A stretch of 54,466 bases of DNA from Bacteroidota bacterium (GTDB lineage Bacteria; Bacteroidota; Bacteroidia; Bacteroidales; JAAUTT01): NCBI GenBank assembly GCA_021779665.1, contig JAJYAG010000023.1, forward strand, positions 1 to 54,466. Direction: 5' to 3'. How positions within the stretch are numbered: the stretch's first letter is position 1; every line of letters begins with the position of its first letter. The notes below the pieces were generated by a model. It was not told the origin of the DNA. It saw nothing but the letters and a program-made list of their open reading frames with translations, and ran no database searches. A program made the position numbers and the translations under genes. Shown here one piece after another: positions 45,002 through 54,466 of the stretch.

Positions 45002-48000
45002 ATGAGGCAAGAGATAATATATAAGCAAATGGAAGTTAAAAGTTTCAAAGGCTTTATCAGGGGAAAGCAGGTTATTAGTAAAAGAAAGATATATAGTTTA
45101 TTGTTCTTTACTATTCTAACCGGAATTGGAGTTTTATTAAGTTGTGTTCCTATAAATGCCCAAACTCAGCAGACCTACACTACAGCAGGAACTGCCACAT
45201 CAACTGCAATACCCTCCGGGATAAATGTTGTAACTGTTCAAACTTGGGGTGGTGGTGGTGCCGGAGGTGGATCAACCACTAATAAAAAAAGTGGTGCCGG
45301 AGGAGGTGGTGGTGGATACACAACTAATAATTCTGTATCAGTAACTCCTGGAAATACCTACAGCTATACGGTGGGTGCCGGTGGAACAGGGGTATCAGGA
45401 GCAAAAGGAGGTGATGGAATTGCTTCATCTTTTAATTCCATCTGTATTGCCTATCCGGGATTAGGAGGTAATCCTGATGCCGGAACAGGTGGAAATGGGG
45501 GATCCGGTACTTATGCGGGAGGGGCAGGAGCGGCCGGGTATAATTCCGGTAGTTCAGCCGGAGGTTCTGGTGGAGGAAGCAGTGCAGGCATAAATGCCAT
45601 AGGAGTGATTGGTACAGTAGGAACTACTTCACCAGGTGCTGGAGGTATAGCCCCAGTAGAAGGGGGTAATGGAGGAACTGGTGGAACTGCAGGAACAACA
45701 GGAGGAAACGGATTGCCTCCTGGCGGAGGTGGTGGTGGCGCCGGTGATAAAAGTGGCTCACCTACAATCGGAGGAGATGGCGCTAATGGTAGGGTTATTA
45801 TTTCCTATTTTATTCTTACAGGAACATCTTCTACAACTACTTGTCCTGCCGGTTCATCTACCATTACAGTTACGGGTACTTCAGCAAATCTTCCTGTGGG
45901 CTCGTACACGGTTACTTACGATCTGAGCAGCCCGAATGCATCTGCCGGAAACACAGCTACGATGACAGTTTCATCTGCCGGAACCGGAACTTTTACTACA
46001 GGAGCATTAAATAGTAGTGGAGCAACAACCATTACAATTACCAGTATTACAATAACCCTCAATTCAGTTTCCTATAGAACAGGCTACGATAATACAGGAA
46101 ATGGCAATAATAAAACTACAATTACGGTTAGTGCCTCCCAGGCAGGTACTGCAAACACCAATCAGTCAGTTTGCGGGGGAACAACGCCAGCAAATATCAC
46201 TTTGACAGGGAATGTGGGTGCTATTCAATGGCAGGTTTCTACGGATAATTTTTCATCAAATATTTCAGATATAAGCGGCGCAACCGCTTCACCTTTAACT
46301 GGAGCCCAGATGGGGGCACTAACTGCAACAACCTATTACAGAGCTAAAGTTACCAATGGCAGTTGCCCATCAGTATACTCAAATGTGGTTACGGTTACTG
46401 TGAACAGTGCTCCAACTGTTGATTCGCAACCATCGGCTTCTACACAAAATGTTTGTCTGAATGCTGCCACCACCAATTTATCCATTTCTGTTACTGCAGG
46501 AGGAAGTGCCGCAGTGAGCAGTTATAAATGGTATAGTAATGGATCAAACTCAAATTCTGGAGGTAGTCTGGTTGCAACTCACAATTCAGTTCTAACTACC
46601 GACTCATATACCCCACTCAGCAATTCTACAGGAGACCTGTATTATTATTGTGTCGTAACTAACAGTAATAACTGCTCTGTTACAAGTAATGTTTCTGGTG
46701 TGGTTACTGTAAATCCGGTTCCTTCGGTAACAGCTCAGCCATCATCTGGTGCGCAGACAATCTGTTTAAATGATGCAATAACGCCTATTTCCATCAATGC
46801 TTCAGCAGGAGGAGGTGCTACCATAACTTCCTACAAATGGTACAGCAATGTTTCCAACACTAATTCAGGAGGAAGTTTGCTTACTACGAATAATTCCTCG
46901 GCTGGAAACGATTCCTATACTCCTTCAAATAATGCTGCTACTTCGCTATACTACTACTCAGTGGTGACAAACAGTTTTAACTGTTCTGTTGCAAGTAGTG
47001 CCTCTGGTTTGATCACCGTAAAACCCTTACCAACAGTGAGCATTACGGGAGCTTCAACTATTTGTGCCGGAAGCCCAACAACATTATCTCCGGCAGTTGG
47101 AGGTTCATGGGTGAGTAATAACACTTCCGTGGCAACTATTTCTGGTGGAAATGTGGTTACAGGAGTTTCAGCAGGATCCTCAACATTTACTTTTACTGCT
47201 GATGCAACTGGTTGTTCAGCTACAACCGGATCGGTTACCGTAAATGCCAAACCTACAATAACACTTGGACTCAATCCTAAAGTTTGCGGTGGAAATACAT
47301 CTGTAAACCTTTCTTATATTTCCACTACCGGAAGCCCCAATCAATATAGCATTGTCTGGGATGGAGCAGCTCATACTGCTTTATTCAGCGATGTTACAAA
47401 TCAGCCTTTAACAACGTCTCCCTTGGTTATTGCAGTGCCTGCAGGTGCCGCAGCGGCAACATACAATGGTACACTCTCAGTGAGAAACAGTTCCTCGGGA
47501 TGCATCAGTAATACTTATGCGTTTACAGTTACTCTAACCCGGCCTTCGCTTATTACTTCGGTAACGCAGCCAACCTGCTACAGCGATGGCAGCATTTCAC
47601 TAACTATTTCTGGAGGAACGGCTCCATATAGTTTCGACTGGGATGATCTTGACGGAACCAACAATATAAAAGATCGCGCTGGTCTGTTACCAGGAACTTA
47701 TTCAGTAAATGCAACCGACGATGAAGGTTGTCAGGTTACTTCAGGTGATATGGTTTTAAGCTCTCCTGAATGCTCCGGTATTACAGTTTGTAAATCCGAC
47801 GCAGCTGCGGTGATGTCTGTTCCGCCTAATCCCGAAAATGAGACCTACACCTGGACTGTTCCAGCAGGTGCAGTGATTGTTTCAGGTCAGAATACTCCAT
47901 CAGTTACTATTAACTGGACAGGAGTAGCCGATGGTGCTTATAGTGTTTGCGTTACAGGAAGCAACGGCTGCGGCACCAGTATTCAAAGTTGCCGGCCGGT

Positions 48001-51000
48001 TTACGTAACTACGCCTACTGCTCTTGCAGCCAGCGATCCTGTTTGCGTAGGCGGAAATCTTCAGCTTTATGCCAGTGGAGGAGTAAGTTATTCGTGGACA
48101 GGTCCAAACGGATTTTCCAGCCAGAGTGCCAATCCGGTAATTTATAATGTTTCAGATGTAAACGCAGGAGCCTACACTGTTGTTGCAACCAATAGCAACG
48201 GATGCACTGCATCAGCAATCACGACGGTTTCGGTAAATGATGGACCATCCATCGATTCCTATTCCGTTACAAATTCTGCCTGTGGACTTTCTACAGGAGC
48301 CATCAGCATCAGTCATACGGGAGGAACTTCCTTTCTATGGAGCAATGGAGCAACAACACAAAATTTAGCCTCGCTTCCATCGGGCAACTATACAGTAGCA
48401 GTGACGAATGCTTTGGCATGTACCACCGAGAGGACTTATTCAGTACTCAATGGCGACGGTCCGGAGGTTACCGTGAATGCAACCCATGTAACATGTGCCG
48501 GCGGCAGTAATGGAGCCATAGCCATTAATACATCCTCAGGCGGAACATCGCCTTATACTTACCTTTGGTCAACAGGATCCACGAATGCTTTAGGAATTAC
48601 AGGTCTTTCGGCGGGTGTTTATACGCTTGAAATTACTGATAAAAACGGTTGTACCGGAAGTGTTTTAACCACTTTAACAGAGCCTGATCCTTTGCAGGTT
48701 GATGGAATTACAACCAATATCAATTGTTATGGAAGCTCAACAGGCGCTGTCAATATCAATATCTCTGGCGGGACACCGGGTTATACCTATTTATGGAGCG
48801 GCCCGGATGAATTTTCAGCCATTACAGAAGATATTTCTTTAAGGGCAGCAGGTGCTTATAGTGTTGAGGTAACTGATTCCAAATCGTGCTCCGTCACTAA
48901 GAACTTTACTGTTACTCAGCCTGCAGCGGCTCTTTCTGCAGTCCCTACTGTTAAAAATGTTTCATGTAAAGATGGTTCAAATGGCCAGATAACATTAGCA
49001 GTATCGGGCGGAACAGCCCCATATGCCTATGTATGGAAGAATGCATCGGATGCTACGATTGCCACAACAAAAGATATTACCGGGCTTATCGCCGGAAGTT
49101 ACAGTGTTACAGTTACCGACAGCAAAGGTTGTACCTTCTCTTTATCAGGAGTTACGGCAGTGACGGTTACCGAACCCTCAGCTCTGGTTTTGGGAACTTC
49201 GCAGGTTAATGTAAGCTGCAATGGCGGATCGGACGGTTCAGTTAATCTCACCGTAAGCGGAGGAACAGCTTCGTACACGTATGCATGGGATAACGGCCAA
49301 ACTACTGAAGACATTTCGGGACTTATAAGTGGTGATTATAAGATCACTGTAACCGATGCCAAAAATTGCACAGCCAATAAAACAGTTACAATTTCCCAGC
49401 CTGATGTATTAGGCGGATCGGCAACTGCAACCGACGTAACCTGCAATGGTGGTACAAACGGGGGTGTAACCTTAACTGTTTCCGGAGGAACTTCAGACTT
49501 TACCTATTTATGGTCGAATACTGCTACAACAAAAGATATTAGCGATGTTTCGGCGGGATTATATTCAGTAACCATTACCGACAGCAAAAACTGTAAAGCA
49601 ATTGTTACTGCCACAGTTACCGAACCTTCGGCAATATCCGCCACCGGAGCAGTTAAAAACGTAAAATGTTTTGGAGAGGCTACCGGAGAAATCGATGTTA
49701 CAGTTTCCGGAGGAACTCCCGGCTATACATACAGCTGGGCAGCAAGCAATGGAGGTTCCGTTCCGTTAATTCAGGAAAACAACCAGGATCTGACAGGACT
49801 GATAGCTGGAACTTACACCGTTACTATTACCGATAGTAAATCGTGCACCAAAACCTTATCTTTCAATATTACCCAGCCGGCAGCTGCATTATCGCTGTCG
49901 ACTATAAAAACCGATATTCTTTGTAATGGAAATAACGATGGCAGTATCAATCTTTCAGTTTCCGGTGGAACTTCGCCATTTACATACAACTGGGGCGGAG
50001 GTATAACCACCAGCAACCGGTCCTCACTTGCCGCCGGAAACTATTCGGTTACCGTTACCGATGCGAATTCATGTACGGCAACTACCTCAGTCACTATAAA
50101 TCAGCCTGATATATTGTCTGCTTCAGCCACACCTACAAATGCATTATGTAAAGGCTTAGCAAATGGAAGCATTAGTCTTACAACCAGTGGGGGGAATGGA
50201 GGCAATATTTATCTTTGGTCAAATGGTTCTGCTTTGGAAGATCCGAATGGATTAGCAGCAGGAAACTATACAGTTACCATTACCGACAGCAAAGGTTGTA
50301 CCGCCAGTACAAATGCAACAGTTGGTGAACCATCTGAATTAACAATAGAAACCACTGTAACCGATGTGAAATGTTTTGGAGGTTCAACCGGAGGCATTTC
50401 GGTGAATGTGACAGGCGGTACTGCCGGCTATACCTTTAACTGGGGCGGCGGAGTTACTTCTCAGGACAGAACAAATATTCCTGCCGGAACTTATTCGGTA
50501 ATTGTAACTGATGCTCATTCATGCACAGCAACCACATCCGCAACTGTTAATACTCCATCAGCTTTAAACGTAAGTATTAATATAGTTGACAGAGTTTGTC
50601 TTACAGCCAACGGATCGGCTTTTGCGCAGGTTTCAGGTGGAACAGGTCCTTATACATATTTATGGACAGGAGGTGCTACTACAAGCAGTATTACCGGATT
50701 AGATGTTGGTTCTTATTCAGTCACCGTAACCGATGCCAATCTGTGTACAGCCACTGCAAGTGGTAATGTTGTAAGTCCTCCCTGCCTGCTGCCTGTTACA
50801 GTCGATGATAATTTTGTAACTCCCTTTAATACTGCTATTGTAAATGGATCAGTAGCCACAAATGATTCGGAACCTGAAGGAAGCTTACTGAGCTACACAG
50901 CTTTAACCAGTCCTGCAGCCGAAGCAGGAACAATTGAATGGGATCCTTCAAACAATGGAATGTTCACTTACACGCCAACTCCGGGTTTTTCTGGGGATTT

Positions 51001-54000
51001 CACAATAACATACAGGGCCACCGATCCAACCGGGTTGTACAAAGATGCTACCCTTACCATTACCGTGGTTCCGTTGCCCACAACTGCAGTTAACGGCTCC
51101 GAGCAATCCATCTGCATTACTGGAACAGCAACTCTTTCGGGTAACAGCCCATCGGCTGGAACAGGATCGTGGTCAATAATAAACGGGCCAAGTTTAAATG
51201 CGTCACAGTTCAGCAGTCTCACTAATCCGGCAGCAATATTCACACCCGACGGAGGTGCAGGCGTTTACCTCACATGTTGGACAATCAGCAACGATCCCAA
51301 TACTCCTTCCAGAGCTTATGCAACTATTACAGTAAGTCCGGTCAGCGTTGAAGGTACAGCAGCTACCGCAAGTTCAACCATTTGCAACGGATCTTCAACT
51401 ACGCTCACACTTTCAGGTTATACTGGAAGTATCCAGTGGCAGCAATCGGCGAATGGCACAACTGGCTGGGCTGATGTTACCGGTGGATCAGGAGCAACAA
51501 CAGCAAGTTATAATACCCCGGCTCTTACATCAACAACATATTACAGGGCAGTTGTAACCAGTGGCTCCTGCTCATCAGCTTACAGCAATGTTGTTACAGT
51601 AAATGTTAACCCGATTACACCTGCACCAATCGGAAGTACATCTCAGCTATTCTGTAACGCGAGCAATCCTAAAGTTTCCGATATTTCTGTTAGTGGTTCA
51701 GGAATTGTATGGTATACCTTAGCAAGTGGAGGCATTGTAGTTGACCCTGCTACCGCCCTTGTTGACGGAACTACCTATTATGCAAGTCAGACCATTGATG
51801 GATGTGAATCTCCAACCCGACTGGGAGTTGAAGTTAGTGTTCCTGCAACTATTCCTGCACCAGCAGGCGATGCCACCCAAACCTTCTGCAGCAGCACAAA
51901 TCCCAAAGTTTCCGATCTTGTAGTTTCAGGTTCCGGAATTATCTGGTACAGTGCCAATATTGGCGGAAGTGTTGTAGCTTCCAATACCGCTCTTGTAAAC
52001 GGAACTACTTACTATGCAAGTCAGACTGTAAGTGGCTGCGAATCTGCATCGAGATTAGCTGTTGCGGTTATTATCAATACAACACCTGATGCTCCGACAA
52101 CAGGATCGGCCACTCAATCATTCTGTAGCGCTGCTAATCCTAAAGTTTCGGACCTTGTTGTAACAGGAAGCAGTATTACCTGGTACGATGCCCCCACCGG
52201 TGGAAGTGTAGTCGCCGGCACGGCTGCTTTGGTAAATGGAACACATTATTATGCAAGTCAAACTGTGAGCGGCTGCGAATCCACATCCCGTTTGGATGTG
52301 TTGGCAGTGGTGAATGGTTGTAATCCATCCGTTACACTTACAGTTAACAATGCCACCATAGCCGAAGCAGGCGGAGTGGCAACGTTCACAGCAACATTAA
52401 GTTATGCTTCATTATTGCCCGTAACCATTGACCTCGGATATACAGGAACAGCCACAGGAGGAGGTGCTGACTATAACGCCAGCAGCTCCAGTATTGTAAT
52501 TGCAGCCGGTAATACATCAGGATCTGTTACAGTTACAGCTGTAGACGACAATATATATGAAACAGGAACCGATGAAACAGTTACAGTTAACATTGCAAGC
52601 GTTACAAACGGAACAGAAAGCGGAGCACAGCAGCAGACCACCGCAATTGTTGACAATGATTCACAACCTCTCATTCGTATAAATGATTTTTCAGATACGG
52701 AAGGTTCCGATCTTACATTTACCGTTATTTTGACCAGACCAAGCGTTCAAACTGTTTCAGTTAATTATGCTACATCTGATGGAACAGCAACTGTTTCGGA
52801 TAATGATTACACAGCAATCAGTTCAACTGCGCTGACGTTTGCCCCTGGCGAAATCAGTAAGAGTATTGTGGTTTCTACCGTATCGGATACAAAAACGGAG
52901 GCTAATGAGACATTAAATATTAATTTGAGTGGTGCTTCCAATGCATCAATTGACGATAATGCCGGTCTTGGAACGATTATCAACGACGATGCCGAGCCCA
53001 CGGTAACATTATCAATCGATAATGCCAGTATTTCCGAAGCAGGTGGTACAGCAATGGTGACTGCCACGCTGAATCATGCTTCTTACTTGCCGGTAACGGT
53101 CAACCTGACTTACTCAGGAACAGCAACCGGATCAGGAACAGATTATTCAGTTCCGGGTTCATCCATTACCATTGCGGCAGGAAGTCTGACAGGAACTTTG
53201 ACCATCACGGCGATAGATGATTACCAGGTGGAATCTTCTGAAACGATAGATGTTGATATAGCTTCTGTTACAAATGGTTCTGAAAATGGAACGCAGCAAG
53301 TTACCACGTCCATAACGGATAACGATGTTGCTGGCATGACTGTTTCTGCTATGAGTGGTCATACGACCGAAGCAGGCGGAACAGCAACATTCACAATTGT
53401 TCTCAACACACAACCTGCAGCCGATGTAACCATTGGTTTAACAAGCAACGATTTAACAGAAGGAACAATCAGTCAGGCCAGTGTAACCTTTACTTCAGTA
53501 AACTGGAATATACCACAAACTATAACAGTGACAGGTGTAGACGATCACCTGATTGATGGTGCAAAAAGTTACAATATTGTAACCGCAGGCGCGACTTCAG
53601 CTGATGGAAATTACAATGGCATTGATCCCGCGGATGTAAACGTTGTAAATGATGATAACGATGTGGCGGGTTTCACCCTGAGCAAATCAGGCGGATTAAC
53701 ATCAGAAGCAGGTACAGCCGATAATTTCACAGTAGTTCTGAATGCACAGCCTGCAAGCGATGTTGTAATTAGTGTTACATCAGGCGATGCAACGGAAGGT
53801 TCTGTAAGTCCGGTAACGCTTACCTTTGCTCCGGCGGACTGGAATGTACCGCAAACGGTAACCATCACCGGTATAGATGATGCTCTTACTGATGGTTCAA
53901 TAAGTTATAACGTAACCCTGAGTATTGTCGACGCATCTTCCGATGATAATTTTGACGCAGTGCCTGATCAGACTTTTGGAGTGATCAATGCCGACAATGA

Positions 54001-54466
54001 TTCCCCCGGCATTACCGTTTCATCAATCAGCAGTCATACCACCGAGGCAGGCGGCACAGCAACCTTTACAATTGTTCTCAACACGCAGCCTACTGCAGAT
54101 GTAACCATTGATTTATCAAGCAGCAATCTGAACGAAGGAACAGTTAGTACGGCCAGCGTGACCTTTACCTCTGCTAATTGGAACTCACCACAATTAGTTA
54201 CCGTTACAGGTGTTAACGATGCGGTGCAGGATGGCAACATCACGTACTCCATTATAACCGCAGCGGCCACATCGGCAGATGGTAATTACAATATCATCAA
54301 TGCCGGTGACGTAACGGTGATTAACGACGACAACGATGTTGCGGGCATTACCGTTTCAGCCATTAGCGGTCATACCATCGAGGCAGGCGGCACAGCAACC
54401 TTTACAATTGTTCTCAATTCGCAGCCAACAGCTGATGTAACCATTGGTTTGTCAAGCGACGATTTA
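45002..54466 (+). CDS. giant multidomain repeat adhesin (3' end beyond window)
   Basis: An open frame of 3155 codons runs from the ATG at 45002 to the last base of the window with no stop seen. Signal sequence unusually late: a basic stretch KRK at about residues 31-33, then a hydrophobic core to about 48 and cleavage likely after INAQ; the ATG at 45029 would give a more normal leader. Domain order: glycine-rich head (about 60-265; VQTWGGGGAGGG), Ig/PKD-like modules (about 265-850), SprB repeats (from about 853 to 1930, roughly 12), a cadherin/tandem-95-like domain (about 1930-2025; VDDNFVTPFNTA), three near-identical WY-type Ig repeats (about 2205-2440), three Calx-beta domains (about 2445-2775) and four 112-residue Calx-beta-like repeats to the edge. 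The C-terminus and any sorting domain are outside the window. Likely a cell-surface adhesin with Ca2+-binding potential. Confidence 0.85.
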   Translation, partial: MRQEIIYKQMEVKSFKGFIRGKQVISKRKIYSLLFFTILTGIGVLLSCVPINAQTQQTYTTAGTATSTAIPSGINVVTVQTWGGGGAGGGSTTNKKSGAGGGGGGYTTNNSVSVTPGNTYSYTVGAGGTGVSGAKGGDGIASSFNSICIAYPGLGGNPDAGTGGNGGSGTYAGGAGAAGYNSGSSAGGSGGGSSAGINAIGVIGTVGTTSPGAGGIAPVEGGNGGTGGTAGTTGGNGLPPGGGGGGAGDKSGSPTIGGDGANGRVIISYFILTGTSSTTTCPAGSSTITVTGTSANLPVGSYTVTYDLSSPNASAGNTATMTVSSAGTGTFTTGALNSSGATTITITSITITLNSVSYRTGYDNTGNGNNKTTITVSASQAGTANTNQSVCGGTTPANITLTGNVGAIQWQVSTDNFSSNISDISGATASPLTGAQMGALTATTYYRAKVTNGSCPSVYSNVVTVTVNSAPTVDSQPSASTQNVCLNAATTNLSISVTAGGSAAVSSYKWYSNGSNSNSGGSLVATHNSVLTTDSYTPLSNSTGDLYYYCVVTNSNNCSVTSNVSGVVTVNPVPSVTAQPSSGAQTICLNDAITPISINASAGGGATITSYKWYSNVSNTNSGGSLLTTNNSSAGNDSYTPSNNAATSLYYYSVVTNSFNCSVASSASGLITVKPLPTVSITGASTICAGSPTTLSPAVGGSWVSNNTSVATISGGNVVTGVSAGSSTFTFTADATGCSATTGSVTVNAKPTITLGLNPKVCGGNTSVNLSYISTTGSPNQYSIVWDGAAHTALFSDVTNQPLTTSPLVIAVPAGAAAATYNGTLSVRNSSSGCISNTYAFTVTLTRPSLITSVTQPTCYSDGSISLTISGGTAPYSFDWDDLDGTNNIKDRAGLLPGTYSVNATDDEGCQVTSGDMVLSSPECSGITVCKSDAAAVMSVPPNPENETYTWTVPAGAVIVSGQNTPSVTINWTGVADGAYSVCVTGSNGCGTSIQSCRPVYVTTPTALAASDPVCVGGNLQLYASGGVSYSWTGPNGFSSQSANPVIYNVSDVNAGAYTVVATNSNGCTASAITTVSVNDGPSIDSYSVTNSACGLSTGAISISHTGGTSFLWSNGATTQNLASLPSGNYTVAVTNALACTTERTYSVLNGDGPEVTVNATHVTCAGGSNGAIAINTSSGGTSPYTYLWSTGSTNALGITGLSAGVYTLEITDKNGCTGSVLTTLTEPDPLQVDGITTNINCYGSSTGAVNINISGGTPGYTYLWSGPDEFSAITEDISLRAAGAYSVEVTDSKSCSVTKNFTVTQPAAALSAVPTVKNVSCKDGSNGQITLAVSGGTAPYAYVWKNASDATIATTKDITGLIAGSYSVTVTDSKGCTFSLSGVTAVTVTEPSALVLGTSQVNVSCNGGSDGSVNLTVSGGTASYTYAWDNGQTTEDISGLISGDYKITVTDAKNCTANKTVTISQPDVLGGSATATDVTCNGGTNGGVTLTVSGGTSDFTYLWSNTATTKDISDVSAGLYSVTITDSKNCKAIVTATVTEPSAISATGAVKNVKCFGEATGEIDVTVSGGTPGYTYSWAASNGGSVPLIQENNQDLTGLIAGTYTVTITDSKSCTKTLSFNITQPAAALSLSTIKTDILCNGNNDGSINLSVSGGTSPFTYNWGGGITTSNRSSLAAGNYSVTVTDANSCTATTSVTINQPDILSASATPTNALCKGLANGSISLTTSGGNGGNIYLWSNGSALEDPNGLAAGNYTVTITDSKGCTASTNATVGEPSELTIETTVTDVKCFGGSTGGISVNVTGGTAGYTFNWGGGVTSQDRTNIPAGTYSVIVTDAHSCTATTSATVNTPSALNVSINIVDRVCLTANGSAFAQVSGGTGPYTYLWTGGATTSSITGLDVGSYSVTVTDANLCTATASGNVVSPPCLLPVTVDDNFVTPFNTAIVNGSVATNDSEPEGSLLSYTALTSPAAEAGTIEWDPSNNGMFTYTPTPGFSGDFTITYRATDPTGLYKDATLTITVVPLPTTAVNGSEQSICITGTATLSGNSPSAGTGSWSIINGPSLNASQFSSLTNPAAIFTPDGGAGVYLTCWTISNDPNTPSRAYATITVSPVSVEGTAATASSTICNGSSTTLTLSGYTGSIQWQQSANGTTGWADVTGGSGATTASYNTPALTSTTYYRAVVTSGSCSSAYSNVVTVNVNPITPAPIGSTSQLFCNASNPKVSDISVSGSGIVWYTLASGGIVVDPATALVDGTTYYASQTIDGCESPTRLGVEVSVPATIPAPAGDATQTFCSSTNPKVSDLVVSGSGIIWYSANIGGSVVASNTALVNGTTYYASQTVSGCESASRLAVAVIINTTPDAPTTGSATQSFCSAANPKVSDLVVTGSSITWYDAPTGGSVVAGTAALVNGTHYYASQTVSGCESTSRLDVLAVVNGCNPSVTLTVNNATIAEAGGVATFTATLSYASLLPVTIDLGYTGTATGGGADYNASSSSIVIAAGNTSGSVTVTAVDDNIYETGTDETVTVNIASVTNGTESGAQQQTTAIVDNDSQPLIRINDFSDTEGSDLTFTVILTRPSVQTVSVNYATSDGTATVSDNDYTAISSTALTFAPGEISKSIVVSTVSDTKTEANETLNINLSGASNASIDDNAGLGTIINDDAEPTVTLSIDNASISEAGGTAMVTATLNHASYLPVTVNLTYSGTATGSGTDYSVPGSSITIAAGSLTGTLTITAIDDYQVESSETIDVDIASVTNGSENGTQQVTTSITDNDVAGMTVSAMSGHTTEAGGTATFTIVLNTQPAADVTIGLTSNDLTEGTISQASVTFTSVNWNIPQTITVTGVDDHLIDGAKSYNIVTAGATSADGNYNGIDPADVNVVNDDNDVAGFTLSKSGGLTSEAGTADNFTVVLNAQPASDVVISVTSGDATEGSVSPVTLTFAPADWNVPQTVTITGIDDALTDGSISYNVTLSIVDASSDDNFDAVPDQTFGVINADNDSPGITVSSISSHTTEAGGTATFTIVLNTQPTADVTIDLSSSNLNEGTVSTASVTFTSANWNSPQLVTVTGVNDAVQDGNITYSIITAAATSADGNYNIINAGDVTVINDDNDVAGITVSAISGHTIEAGGTATFTIVLNSQPTADVTIGLSSDDL
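48474..50790 (+). repeat. ten tandem SprB repeats in the second giant protein
   Basis: Ten consecutive units of 75-82 codons, beginning near 48474, 48700, 48940, 49185, 49410, 49635, 49890, 50110, 50340 and 50565. Consensus features per unit: V(S/T)CNG near the start, TVSGGT, Y-x-W, GLxAGxYSVTVTD and a Cys in the last strand. Two further, more diverged units lie upstream (about 47560 and 48246). Confidence 0.85.
51610..52310 (+). repeat. three tandem 79-80-codon Ig-like repeats
   Basis: Units at about 51610, 51850 and 52085. Shared blocks are FC(N/S)(A/S)xNPKVSD, (V/I)xWYxA or WYT, ALV(N/D)GTxYYASQT and GCES(P/A/T)(T/S)RL. The repeated NPKVSD and YYASQT cores differ mainly at silent or conservative positions. 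Confidence 0.8.
53331..54466 (+). repeat. tandem Calx-beta-like repeats, 335-338-base period
   Basis: Four units begin at about 53331, 53666, 54004 and 54341, each starting with a GxTxS strand, then HTTEAGGTATFTIVLN-type sequence (the second unit is diverged: SEAGTADNFTVVLN). Units three and four share a stretch of about 38 identical bases including gaggcaggcggcacagcaac, unusual for a Ca-binding sandwich repeat and a sign of recent duplication. Confidence 0.85.

Noticed and set aside
45669-45926. Small plus-strand ORF inside the glycine-rich region
   Set aside because: It is out of frame with the 3155-codon open frame starting at 45002, and its Gln/Leu-rich composition is a shadow of the GGA/GGT codons.
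48474-50790. Tandem DNA repeats as satellite or CRISPR
   Set aside because: The period is codon-based, the divergence is coding-like and the frame stays open. They are SprB protein repeats.
40952-54270. Many minus-strand ORFs of 60-200 codons opposite the giant proteins
   Set aside because: The Thr/Ser/Gly-rich sense strand has few stops on the other strand; the products have no motif or start context and follow the repeat period.

Overview
The window reads as chromosomal DNA of a member of the Bacteroidota, probably a marine or sediment relative of the Marinilabiliales/Prolixibacteraceae (the order is inference). The signs are a lipoprotein with a C-K-K-D-D-E start, promoter-like TAnnTTTG boxes and no consistent Shine-Dalgarno sequences. 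Others are SprB-repeat and Calx-beta giant surface proteins and histidine kinases of the usual Bacteroidota architecture. I saw no rRNA, tRNA, CRISPR array, prophage or intact insertion sequence.

Layout. 1-6.5 kb: a tryptophan operon, trpE(partial)-G-D-C-F-[chorismate mutase]-B-A, tightly packed with ATGA overlaps except where short palindromic repeats separate trpG/trpD and trpB/trpA. 6.5-7.1 kb: a convergent PIN-toxin/antitoxin pair. 7.2-11.8 kb: a surface lipoprotein, an EamA transporter, a YkgJ-type cysteine-cluster protein, mgtE and rsmA. 11.8-13.9 kb: about 2 kb of non-coding mosaic repeat built from palindrome-ended elements and three decayed C-terminal tails of an IS200-like (Y1) transposase. 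13.9-20.3 kb: a DUF3999/DUF2339 membrane pair, AcpH, a COG2403 predicted GTPase and a DUF1987/SiaC-like protein.

20.5-27.9 kb, all on the minus strand: two alpha-oxoamine-synthase-family PLP enzymes around a dedicated acyl carrier protein and an adenylate-forming ligase, then a frameshifted B12-binding radical SAM gene and a membrane-anchored TPR protein with a degenerate SGNH-like domain. This resembles a dedicated-ACP acyl-amino-acid condensation module (aminolipid or long-chain base type) and is the best candidate for an unusual system here. One of the two PLP enzymes has lost conserved active-site residues, so a catalytic/non-catalytic pair is possible. 28-32.4 kb on the plus strand: a membrane histidine kinase, a stand-alone protein resembling DnaA domain IV, a CYP152-type fatty-acid peroxygenase and a baeRF-family protein. 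The P450 could supply hydroxy-fatty acids to the neighbouring lipid locus.

32.4-40.1 kb: a cation-diffusion-facilitator-like transporter coupled to a frameshifted periplasmic binding lipoprotein, then a block of two-component genes (a single-domain receiver, a REC-PAS-kinase-REC hybrid, a membrane PAS kinase and a divergent REC-PAS-HTH regulator). 40.3 kb to the end: two adjacent giant repetitive secreted proteins. The first stops abruptly after four SprB repeats with no visible sorting domain. The second is open for 3155 codons and runs off the window, carrying a glycine-rich head, about 12 SprB repeats, Ig-like repeats and Calx-beta-like repeats.
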